Below, piece by piece: positions 35,086 to 45,678 of a stretch of 64,000 nucleotides of DNA. Position 1 is the stretch's first letter. Every line of letters starts with the position of its first letter. Source of the stretch: Ganoderma boninense. Taxonomy: Eukaryota; Basidiomycota; Agaricomycetes; Polyporales; Polyporaceae. Location of the stretch: assembly GCA_002900995.3 (NCBI GenBank), contig CM035305.1, positions 3,394,467 to 3,458,466 of the forward strand, read 5' to 3'. The notes under the pieces are model-generated. The model ran no database searches and was not told the DNA's origin. It saw nothing but the letters and a program-made list of their open reading frames with translations. Made by a program: the position numbers and the translations under genes.

Positions 35086-36502
35086 ATGGGCAGGTCCGCC
35101 ACAAAGTCCGTCGCGCGTGTCTACCCAGACGTCAACAGCAAGCTCGGCTCCTCATGGTACGAGTATGGTCGGGTCAAATTTACTTCCTCGCACTCGTTAC
35201 TCGCTCTAAGAGACCCAAATAGACAACCTTCAGGTGCAGTGGGGATCACAAGATCACTATGAGATCGTGAGGAAGGTTGGGCGGGGCAAGTACTCCGAGG
35301 TGTGTAGCGTATTGACGTGGAAAGGTTCCGTCGCCACTCACCCAGAGTCAACGTGGAAGGTCTTCGAGGGTATTAACATCGTCAACGAAGAGAAGTGCAT
35401 CATCAAGGTCCTGAAACCCGTCAAGAAGAAGAAGATTAAGCGAGAGATCAAGATCCTCCAAAACCTCGCGGGCGGCCCAAATGTTGTCGCTCTCCTCGAC
35501 GTCGTCCGCGATCCTTCGTCAAAAATTCCCTCCCTTATCACCGAATATGTTCATAATGTGGATTTCAAAGTACTATACCCCCGCTTCACCGACTACGACG
35601 TCCGCTTCTACATGTTTGAGTTGCTCAAGGTACGTGGCCAGTATTTGGCCCTCGACGAGGCTTCATGTTCGCGCAGGCCTTGGACTATTGTCACTCCAAG
35701 GGCATCATGCACCGTGACGTCAAACCTCACAATGTCATGATAGACCATGACCGGCGGAAGGTCAGCAGACATCTTCCCTGCGCGCCTTATCCTACTAATT
35801 GCGAGAGCAGCTGCGCCTGATTGACTGGGGATTGGCCGAGTTCTATCATCCAAGGACGGCATACAATGTCCGAGTGGCATCGCGCTACTTCAAGGGTCCC
35901 GAACTACTTGTCGACTTCCAGGAGTACGATTATAGCTTGGACATGTGGAGCTTTGGTTGTATGTTCGCCTCAATGGTATGTACCTCGTTGCGTACCGTAT
36001 GGGCCTCTTAGCTGAGCCGCCCATTAGATCTTCAGAAAGGAACCATTCTTCCACGGTCATGACAACTACGACCAATTGGTCAAGATCACCAAGGTGCTGG
36101 GCACCGATGGCCTGTATCAATATATAGACAAAGTACGAGATCGCGCTGGACCCGCAGTACGATGATCTCCTCGGAAGGTAAGTGATGAGTGACGCTGTTT
36201 AGACCCCCTGAACATCACGGCTCAAACTCCGAACAGCTACCCGAAGAAAGCATGGGCACGCTTCACGACGTCGGAGAACCAAAGATACATCTCCAATGAG
36301 GCCATTGACCTGCTTGACCGGCTACTCCGTTACGACCATCAGGAGCGTCTTACGGCGCGTGAAGCACAAGCACACCCTTACTTCGGTATGCGTCTCGCCT
36401 TATGCTCACTATGTTATCTGTGAGGCTTAAACTTATGCTCCCTTAGATCCAGTGAGGAACGCAACACTGCACGAAGCCGAGAACGGTGGCACAGTCCCGT
36501 GA
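35086..36502 (+). CDS. cka1: Casein kinase 2 catalytic alpha subunit, with a 1-nt frame disruption
   Basis: Constitutively active acidophilic Ser/Thr kinase with many nuclear and cytosolic substrates. Eight exons (35086-35167, 35223-35299, 35360-35629, 35677-35760, 35811-35975, 36028-36177, 36237-36385, 36447-36502) were placed by homology and phase. CK2 hallmarks are present: the basic cluster [15 protein letters not shown], glycine loop GRGKYSEV, catalytic [13 protein letters not shown], the DWG (not DFG) motif in [13 protein letters not shown], and activation segment [14 protein letters not shown]. The coding sum is 1,033 nt, one more than a multiple of three. The extra base lies in GACAAAGTACGAG (about 36127-36135), where Y-I-D-K-Y-E-I requires one A fewer. 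Read literally, the protein would stop at the in-frame TGA soon after. Because the downstream frame is conserved to the end, a sequencing error is the simplest explanation; corrected length would be 343 residues. Confidence 0.93.
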
Positions 36503-37066
36503 TCGGCTCGTGGTGGTTAGAGTTGAGTCGACGTTTCTGGCGACCGGCCGCAAGACCTGTCGTTCCCCTGCAGGCCGAGGTTGCCTGCAGTACCGTGTAC
36601 TTAACGACAGCTTGGAGGCGTGTGAGGCTATCTAAAGATATTGTAATCTCGATGTGGTATCGCCCACATGGCACGTGGTACGCCCAGCACCGGAAGCAAA
36701 GCCTTCCCATCTTGTGCACGATGCGCATCGTCCTTTGCCATCAGAGGCGAACGCATGGTTTCTATGTCGCCGTGCACTCTATCTGTTCCATGACCTAACT
36801 TACTCTGCTAACTGGGCTTCTGCCACCCTCGGAACACAAGGGGCGCACATTGGTCCGGCTGCGCGCCGCATGCTTCGAAGTCCATCCATTCATCCCGTGA
36901 TGAAATCTTGTTCGACGCTGATACCTTCTCGCGGATGTTTGCATGCTGTTGAGCGGCGGTTTCTCCGGATGCTTTCCAATATAAATGAACGAAGTGGGCA
37001 GCCTGTATCTGCATCGGCTGGCCTCCCACTGATCCACCACAGGCACTGGTCGCTCTCGTATTCCAT
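36503..37066. other. Gap between CK2 alpha and chitinase
   Basis: About 560 bases hold the CK2 alpha 3' end and the chitinase promoter. No gene or motif was recognised. Confidence 0.4.
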
Positions 37067-39554
37067 ATGGCTGGGCAATCTCGTACTCTCCGAGCTTTAA
37101 CCGCACTTGCTGTGGGCATTGCGACTGTTGGTGTGAAGGCCTACGATAACAGCCGATATGACAATGTAAGTGCCTCTGCAGTCTTTCGTCTAGTCTAGTT
37201 TTGAAGGCTAACATAGCGGTTCCGCAGGTCGTTGTGTGAGGATAATTCAGCGTCCTAACACGAATGTATCTCCGACTCATGCTCCTTTCCTTCCCCTAGT
37301 TACTGGGGGCAGAATTCCTATGGTGCCACTCACACCGACACCGCCAACTTCCAGAAGACGCTGGCGTACTACTGCCAGGTGAGATCTCCGCCTTTTGTCC
37401 ATAATTCCCTGAACCCATTCTGAGAATTCATCTGCTGGCCACATAGGACGATGCCATCGATGTGATCCCCATCTCCTTCGTCAACAACTTCTTCGGCACT
37501 GGCGGAGCGCCTGTGCTCAACCTCGCGAACGTTAGTGTCCTTTTCGGACAAAATGCATTCGATGTTCGAGCTTATACTCTTCGATGACAGATCTGCAACC
37601 CAGTTGACAACGCCACTTTCCCTGGCACCGGCCTCGCTAACTGTGCTTCTCTGGCGTCCGACATCCAGACATGTCAGGCAAAGGGAAAGGTCCTCACCCT
37701 CAGTCTCGGTGGCGGAGGTGTCAACGTTGGCTTCGACTCCGACTCTCAGGCAGAGAGCTTCGCTGATACCATCTGGAACGACTTCTTGGGCGGCTCAAGT
37801 TCGACTCGTCCGTTCGGCAGCGCTGTGCTCGACGGGTAGGGTATTCCCTCGCCAAGACCACTTCTCGCGTTCTGATTAGCATCCCACCGCTAGTGTTGAC
37901 CTCGACATTGAGAGCTCAGGCGGCAACAGCTTTGCTCCTTTCGTCACCCGCCTCCGCTCTTACTTCTCCGGCGCCAGCAAGAAGTAAGTCGCAAAACGGA
38001 ATATTAAATTCGGGCATCATGTGCCAACTTCGTGCGACAGGTACTATATCACCGCTGCGCCGCAGTGCCCTTACCCGGATGCCAACCTCGGATCTGTACT
38101 CAACGCCGTCGAGTTCGACGCGATCTACGTGCAGTTCTGTAAGTAAACGCGGAGGTCTCGGTAATGGCTTGCATGCTGACTGTGATTACCCCAGACAACA
38201 ACCCGTGCGGCCTGCAGGTCTTCAACTCCCCTAGCGTGAGCTTTTTTTTTCATGTGTTGGCCGCAGCGACGGATATTAATAATATTTTCCTCTGATCTCA
38301 GGGTTTCAACTTCGGCATCTGGTTAATATTATTCGTGGCTGTTTGATGCACCATGGAGACTGACAGGCAGTACAATAGGGACATCTGGGCGAGGACCATC
38401 AGCCCCAACAAGAATGTCAAGGTCTTCATCGGTACTCCCGCGTCGCCGACCGCCGCCGGCAGCGGGTACCAGGATCCAGCGACCCTTGCGAACGAATTGA
38501 CGCTTACCCGCAATCGCTTCCCATCTTTCGGAGGTGGGCTTCATGTACTCTGACTGACTGCATTATCTCATTGGTCCGCAGGTGTCATGTTGTGGGATGC
38601 CTCCCAAGCGTACGGTGAGTCGTCATTAGCTGCTGCAAAATCAGGCCACTGGCTCAATGGTTGTCAGTCAACAACCGCTTCGACCTGGCGGCCAAGAACG
38701 CCCTCGTGGCTGCCGGCGGAACTGGCTTCACCTTCCCTGCGTGCTCTGCTCCCGCCTTCGTGTCGGGTACCGCATACACCGGAAACAGCCAGGTGTCATA
38801 CAATGGGTAAGCCCCGCTGCCGTAGCTCAGACGTGCGGGGGAAGGACTCACGTTTTCTGCGTTCGCACGCTACCACCATGATCTTCAGTTACATCTGGGA
38901 GGTGCGAACTTTTGTTCTTTCCACAGAATAACGCCACATAAAGCAACACCACGATGCTCACCTTCGACCCTTCTTTTTCAGGCTAAGTGGTGGTCGCAGA
39001 GCACCCCTAGTGCGGATCCCAACGGCGATTGGAACCCGAGTACGTGGTCCAGTTTTTGCGCCCTGTTCCATGCTAAACAAGCGTGCAGTCAGCGCCTGTT
39101 CTGGGAACGGGTCCTCGTCCCCGACCACAACCTCCACTTCTATTGGAACAACAACATCTACATCCTCAGGCGCTTCCCCTACGTCCGGCGGGTCCTGCTC
39201 AGGTGTAGCGGCATGGAGTTCCACGGCCGTTTACACAAATGGCATGCAAGTTACTTACAAGTACGTCCTCTTCCTAGCCATTTGCTTATCACTGCGAACT
39301 CTGAAATTAACCTTCCATCAACACTAGCGGCCACCTTTGGACCGCTAAGTGGTGGACTCAGAACGAGACTCCTAGCAGTAAGCGTTTTGCACGTTGGCGA
39401 TGACCTTCCCCATTTGCTAACCTCAGCAATCACCGCAGCCGGTGGCAGCGGAGTCTGGACAGACGACGGTGCTTGCACCTCGAGCAAGAGGTCGAGCAAG
39501 CGGGCTTCCGAGCCCGCGCAGCCCGTCCAGAACTCTCGCGTCTTCCGCTTCTGA
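37067..39554 (+). CDS. Secreted GH18 class III-type chitinase with two CBM5/12 modules
   Basis: Endochitinase-type glycoside hydrolase family 18 enzyme, predicted to cleave chitin outside the cell or in the wall. About a dozen exons. The N-terminus (from ATG 37067) is a signal peptide: basic MAGQSRTLR then a hydrophobic core ending near GVKA. The barrel starts [17 protein letters not shown], typical of class III. The substrate strand [15 protein letters not shown] and the catalytic strand, split by an intron as DG/VDLDIES, carry the DxxDxDxE proton donor. Further strands are [25 protein letters not shown] and [11 protein letters not shown]. Two carbohydrate-binding family 5/12 modules follow, with aromatic [14 protein letters not shown] and [15 protein letters not shown], separated by a Ser/Thr-rich linker. 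The tail after the last Cys is unusual: basic, [14 protein letters not shown] small GTTAAT donor splits the Trp codon near 38321. Confidence 0.93.
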
Positions 39555-42500
39555 CCAGCCACGCCTTCGATGGTGGCACAATGGGCGGCAAATCGCCAGT
39601 CCCAAGGTTAGTGCTGTCACTTTAGCTTGCGAAGAGTCTGGCGTTGAGGACTGGGTGCTGATTGCGCCCTCTGCAGTTCCTTTTTTATTGATGTATTTGA
39701 TGACAACGACCCGGATGACCAGCAGGAGGGCTCTATCGCAGGATGGGGCCCAATCTTGATGCTATTATGGTATTTTCTTGGCGACTCTCAGGTTGGGCTT
39801 CTTCTCGGGTGCCCGCACGGATTTGTACTATGCGATACTAGGGAAATGATGACACGATTTGCAGCATACTGTGACCGCCACGGTGGGCTAAAACCCCTCA
39901 GACCTCTCACCCGCGACCACTATGGGAGGATTGTCTTCCAGATGGGAGCCCAACGAGCCTCTACCCAACTTCGCACACCCAGCAGCTCTCGATGTCCGCC
40001 TTCCGCCACGAACCCAATGAGAAAGTTCCGGGCACGTCAATCTCTTTCGTAAACCCAGGGCGCATTCGCAATGACGTATGAGTGTGCCTCGACCCCTGGG
40101 GCGATTCCCTGAGGCCAGAAGGCCAGTGATCCGGGAAAACGGATCGGCCAGATTGGAGACGGCCTTCGTAGAAGAAATGCGCAAGCAAACGGTGGGCGTA
40201 TACGCCCCTCCTGTTCAGGATTCGCGTGGGATGCATTTCATACAGGTGCCACACGACCGCCGACCGATCATGGGTACCTGGGATCGCAATGGTCAGGCTT
40301 CCAGAGAAGTTCCAGTTGCAGGAGCCGGACCTGTATGCCCACTTCCGGCGGTGCTGCAGGTTCCTACAGACCTTCCTGAGGACGAACGGACCGAACGGGA
40401 CTTCATTTCCGTTTCACAGGGAAAGAGGGTCAGGGTCCTCTCGTCTTGGTTGGTTTGTGTTTACCTGACAGCCTATGGAGATCAGTTGCTCGCTCGCTCG
40501 TGCCTTTCAGCTGCCCCCTCTACTGGCACTCAGCTGAGATAGACAAATCGGGACATGCGCCAAGAGACGGATCCTGGAAGGGTCTTGCATCTGGAAGCGG
40601 CACCCGTGTATATTAATATGCAATCACCGCTTCAACATTCTTGGTAGATGGTATACCCCATGCAGCTCCTTAGACAGGGTCCTTGCTCGCCTCCAGCGCG
40701 ACAACGTGCCCGGATGAGTCGAGGGTCTGCTCGGGTTTTATTAATACCGCTCTCAGTCGACCACCACGAGACTTGGAAGAGAGCGCTCCGATGGCGAACC
40801 GGACAGGAGAGCATCCGAGTCTGTGTTGGGGGTAATTGGGTTTCCTCTGCGTTCCTCAGAAATGAAATCGACTCACGAGGATGAGAAGCACGCAGCGCTC
40901 TTTTGTGCAGCCGCCACTGCAGCGCCTGGACAGCCGTCCTCTCGAGATACCACTGATGCAGCGCGCTGCCGCAGTCGTGCGTGGTACAATACACACTACA
41001 CCGAAGGTGAGTGTCTCAGATCCCCAAATGTCCAACCACTGCGGACACCTCCGGGGGCGCTATGGTTAACCTGGGGGCAGTACTCAGGACCACAAGCGGC
41101 ATAGCCGCTCCTATAGTTCCCTGAGGTTCCCGTCATCAGGAAGAAACCCACACTAGCTATCAGCGATGACCGTCGGCTATGGCTCGCCCACCCTAATACC
41201 CGCCCCGGCGCGATCGCCAATGCTCCCTCACGACGTCGCCGGCGAGGCAGCCCTGCATTCGGGGACGATATCGATATGTGTATCTGGGGAGGATTCATCG
41301 CGCCCGTCGGTAGAGCGGGAGTCCCTGCAGGACGGTGGTAGAAGAGCGGCGCGCCCGAGCGAGGCTGAGACAACCGAACGACTTGTTCGAGAATGTTGGC
41401 GAGTAGCTGCTCGCCGGCTCGTCGGACATTCGGCATTGGAGGCTTCTCTTCTCCTGTCTGTGGTCGGTCGCCGCACGCCCACAGACGGGGAACTGGAACA
41501 TTTTGCAGAGGAGTACGCGGGTACTGTTTGGGGCGCCTGGTCAGGGTAGCACGAGGATGGTTAGAGCCGCACCTCCTGCGCTGAGTCATCGCAAGCCTAG
41601 AGTGGGCGCGTTTGCCTGCATGTTTGCTCATCGTGATTTGCTGCCTCGGAAATAGGGCATAGTCCTCGTGTCGGGATCACTGGCGAGGCCGCACCGTAAG
41701 CTTGAATTCAACCTTGACTAAAGTATGCCCAAAAATATGGCCCCTAGCGATGTGTCTCAATGTCAGTTTGGCACGATGCGAAGGCTGCGGAAGGCCGACT
41801 TGCCCATCCTTGCCCGCAGCTACACACTTGCTCCATCGACGGGCAGACAAGGGTCGAGGAACACATGACAGGTTGATACATCGGGTTCTGCTGAGTTTCT
41901 GCTCGCCGTCTACCACAGGGGCTTCCGAGTCAAAGTGCATACCATTGCCGTAAATCCGATCCTGTGGTACTTCGAGCCATTCCACGGACTTATAGGTGCG
42001 ATACATGAGCCCAGTGAACAACTTTGACAGTGGCATTGCTTCAGCGAGCTCGAGGCAACCCACCGAACAACTCCCAGCAAGCGCTCGAGGCTGCAGCTGC
42101 GCGCTAGTTCTAAGTACTAGATACTTGCAGCTTGTGCACACTTTGAAAAGCATTCGGTGATAGGATCTGAATTTGTATGCGCAGCGGCAGTCGCAGCACC
42201 GAAGCACTTTACCTCCCGCAGTCATGACATAACTCACTATACGATCACGTACAGGATGCTCATCGACATCCCGAGCCGATCCTCCACGCACGCAGCGAGC
42301 ACGCTACGCATGCACCGTCGCCCCCAACAGGCTCGCAGCAACGACGAATCGCTGCGCACGGATTATGCGCCTCTCTTCGGACTTAAACATGTCTTCTAGC
42401 ATTGCGAAGGACCGGGGGTGGGGGCGCCATGTCGACGGGTCGAAACCAATACAGTGCAGGCATTGCACCGTGCCACGCCAAGGAGAGTAGTGGGAACGGG

Positions 42501-43039
42501 CGACCTAGAAATGGACCGGGACGGGCTGGTGAAACCACGTTTGAGTTTCGCGACCGGCATATTAGGTGGAGTCTAACACGAGTCAATCGATAATCCACCA
42601 TGGAAGCTGTAGCGAGAATAGTCACCGTTCCACTCCCGTTGCCGGTCGACGCAGTCAAGTGCGATCCTCGCCGCCGCGGGCCCGTCGGGTCATTCTTGCA
42701 TCCTGATTCTTTCTGGCCTCTGGATGGTCACTCACACGCGGCATACCGTCGAGAGAACTCGCCATATCATGGTATGGTACGTAGCGCTAGAGATGGCGAA
42801 CGAAAAAAACAGTACAACAACGTGCGCAGCTGCGATATGCGCAAGAACATGGCACTGGGAAGCTCGACCGCGACAAGACATTACATCCTATGCATAGAAC
42901 TAGAAGCATGACCGACAGCAAACCGAGATAGGGAACGGTGGTCACGTACAGCAGACTAGGAGAGATTAACGTAATCCTACACCGGGATATCGCACACTTA
43001 AAGGAAGCACAGCGCAATAAATACCGCGCCAAGCCAAGC
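39555..43039. other. 3.5 kb stretch without a supported gene
   Basis: Moderate open frames exist (plus 41166-41549, minus 40996-41631, minus 41677-42291, plus 40078-40542) but they overlap, show no family motif, and no convincing intron chain joins them. No terminal repeats or transposase/reverse-transcriptase motifs were seen. Possible decayed genes or transposon remains; read alone it stays unassigned. Confidence 0.35.
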
Positions 43040-44020
43040 TTATCGCTCCATGGATGCAGATGTCGTGCTTCGTTCGGAACTCATGTTCCCTTTCGGCCCG
43101 TCGTCGTCCCGGGAGGACGAATGGGAATTCAGCAGGAGGGAGTTGATGGCCATCGATTCTCGCGAACGAGGCGAGCCGCCACCGCTGTGTGCCGAAGAGG
43201 CTGAGGAGTATGGTGAGGGAGGGAGGTCATGGGGATGTGCCGGGAGAGTGTCTTGCGGTGGGGAAAGCCGTACACGTGAATGGGGCCGAGGTGACCGCGA
43301 TGACCGGCGTCGTTTACGGATCTGTTGGCTCGAGGAGGCACTCGTCTCCAGAGTCTGCTCAGGCATGGAAGATCCCGAACGCCTTCGTTGATGGCGAGGG
43401 ACGTCGTGATGTAGTGAGTGGGAGAACGAGGAGGGAGGCGAGTGGTGGTAGGACGCAGGTGGTGAGGGGAATTGGTGGGCGTGCGAGTATGAGTGCGCAT
43501 GGTGGTTGTCTGAGATGTGCAGTGGTAAACCCGGAGGGGTTGGTTGGACGTGAGAGCCGGGGTACATGTCAAGCATTGTGCGATGGAGTGTCGCAAATGA
43601 CGCGAGACGCTGCAATATATAACGACAGGATGTTCAGTAAGTTGACAGGTGCGTTGTATGCGGGAGAGCGAACCGACCTGATCCTCGGAGCTCTTTGCGT
43701 TCAACATGGCAAGCAACATTTCTCGGTCGCCGTCGCCCTTAGCCTTGTAGGCCTCGAGGATCTCGCGAAGAGTAGGAGGTGGGGGCTAGGGAACGAGTGC
43801 CATCAGGACAGGATGGTTTAGCAGAGAGACGGGTACTGACCTGTTCCAAGACACGCCAAGAAGAGGAGAGAACGGTCCTCATGTTAGAGTCGAGCGTGCG
43901 GGGTGCGGAATGGAGGGCGTAGGCGGGCTCTGGGGTGAGCGGGGGGTGCGGTGGGGATGGGAGGATGCTCATGGGCAGAGGGGGGTGAGCAGGGGCTGGT
44001 CGGGCTTGGTGATGAGGCAT
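43040..44020 (-). CDS. Uncharacterised His/Ser/Pro-rich protein with a conserved-looking helical segment
   Basis: Three exons (43841-44020, 43678-43785, 43040-43609) join in frame at phase 0 to 285 residues. I do not recognise the family with certainty. The N-terminus is Pro/His-rich, followed by DSNMRTVLSSSWRVLEQ and then an exon of strikingly regular character, PTLREILEAYKAKGDGDREM with LLAMLNAKSSEDQ, leading into RLASFATLHRTMLDMY. This 50-residue helical core looks selected. The rest is low complexity: His/Ser/Pro stretches, then a basic patch RKRRRSSRSPRPHSR resembling a nuclear localisation signal. A nuclear regulatory role is a guess. The start at 44020 is chosen because the longer frame (to 44089) begins with a hydrophobic run that looks like untranslated leader; 44089 cannot be excluded. 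Confidence 0.7.
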
Positions 44021-45678
44021 TTTGTGGAGATGTGCGTATTTGAGCAAAGCCAAGTCGAAGAAACAGCTATCTTTGACACTCACTCTCAACAGCCCATAGA
44101 GTAATTTTAGAGTGCCAAGACCTGCTCGGAACCCATCCCACCGTCACCTCCCGTATCGGTCCACTCGCCCCCCAGTTCGCCCCGTACACCAGGCTACTCT
44201 GAAGAGGCCGTCCAACGCCATGTCCGGGCGCAGAAGGCGCATCAAGAGGCGAGGAGCGAGCGGAGGGCGGGAAGGAGGAGGAGAGGGAGGAGGAGGAGGA
44301 TGGCGTCTGCCGAAAATAAGCAACGGCGGTGTAGCTATTCTTGCAGGACTTTGGCTTGGCATTCCCAAAAGAGCAAGCGGAGGCTTGTCGTTCGACTTAT
44401 CATCAATATAATCGGACCTATTTTTGCCTCGTTGACGGCCGCGTTGGCCTCTGCCCAGTGCCTCTCCGTCCCCCCGGCGCGCCCCCTCCTGCTCCCCTCT
44501 CGCCGCCTCCTCCTGCCCTCTCGTCCACCATGCTGGCCCCGAGTGGCCCGCTGTCCATTGTGCGTGTCCAGACATCAGCCGACGTCCGCCCAGCTCGCCT
44601 ACTGATCCATGGGCGGTCTTTCCATCCTGATCCAGAATTAGTTCAGTTACTGCCAAGCAAGCCAAGTGCTCTTCTCCATAGCGTTCCCCCTGCCGCGTTT
44701 CCCCGCTCTTCCTATTCTTACACCCTCCGTGGCCAAGTGCGGACGATCCCAGCCGTGCCCTCCTCCCCAATACACTTGCCTAATCCCTCCAATATTCCGA
44801 TCATTCATCCTCATCTATTCATTCTCTTGTTGGGCGCTCGGACGTTGGTTAACGCAGCGAATAAATTGCCCACCGTTCTTGCGTGGGCTTGGCGCCATGG
44901 CCAACCGCACTGCAGCTGTGCTGTGTGCTGCGTCTTCTGATTTCGAGCAGGGGTCAGCGTGCATGCATGATGTTGCCTGGCCGCTCGAGCTAGACTTGAT
45001 TCAGCATTCGGTCGGAGCATCTCTTGTCCACGTAATAACAACTTACACCTCTACGTGTTTCATAAGTACCGGTCGTTGGTGCACGCGTCGTCGCCAGTGT
45101 TCAACCATGTTTGCGTCGTTGTGCTGACGGACTTCTCGGAGATATCTAAACACCATTTCAGACCTCCTCGGCGGGATTACAATAAGAATCCCACCACATG
45201 ATTCGCACGACACGAAGCGTGGAACGTACATTCGGCTTGCCCGCCCACTCTACAACAGGCGCGAGATAAGTCACTTTGCCGTAGGAAGACTCATGACGGA
45301 TGTTTTAACGGCATGGTCCCCTTGAACTTCGGACGAAGTTCGAATTGAATTGTTATTGGCATGTGAATTCCAGGAAACTTTGGAATAGCTACAGCACCTG
45401 CTGGTTCCGAATCATATCGTGCCATGTCGTGTGTCTTGCGGTGTGCCACGCCTGAGAGATGGAAGTATGTATACACACAAGTGCTTTGGGTTGGAAGGAT
45501 CGACTCGAATCAAACTGTGAGCGGACGGTGCGGCTCCGGTCAACCGCCCATCGGGAGCGGTCAAGCACAGCATTTGTGCCCTGGAACAGGCCTGACTCGC
45601 GTCCACCACCGCAAGTACGTATAAAGGGGACAGCGTTCCCAACTCTCATACTCATCACTGTGCCCAGACAAATCGAAC
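44021..45678. other. 1.66 kb divergent gap with a purine-rich tract
   Basis: It lies between the start codons of the uncharacterised protein (-) and the F-box-like gene (+). Around 44,262-44,302 the plus strand is a GGA/GAG-rich purine tract, which on the minus strand is the C/T-rich sequence common in leaders. No gene was recognised although both strands have open frames up to about 200 codons. Confidence 0.4.
44262..44302 (+). repeat. GGA-rich low-complexity tract
   Basis: An imperfect run of GGA/GAG triplets on the plus strand. It sits upstream of the minus-strand gene, where it would read as a TCC-type pyrimidine tract. Confidence 0.6.

Noticed and set aside
36104..36133. Tiny intron (about 20 nt) as explanation of the CK2 alpha frame change
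   Set aside because: GTATCAATATATAGACAAAG is far below normal intron length and removing it does not restore the correct frame; a single extra A explains the data better.
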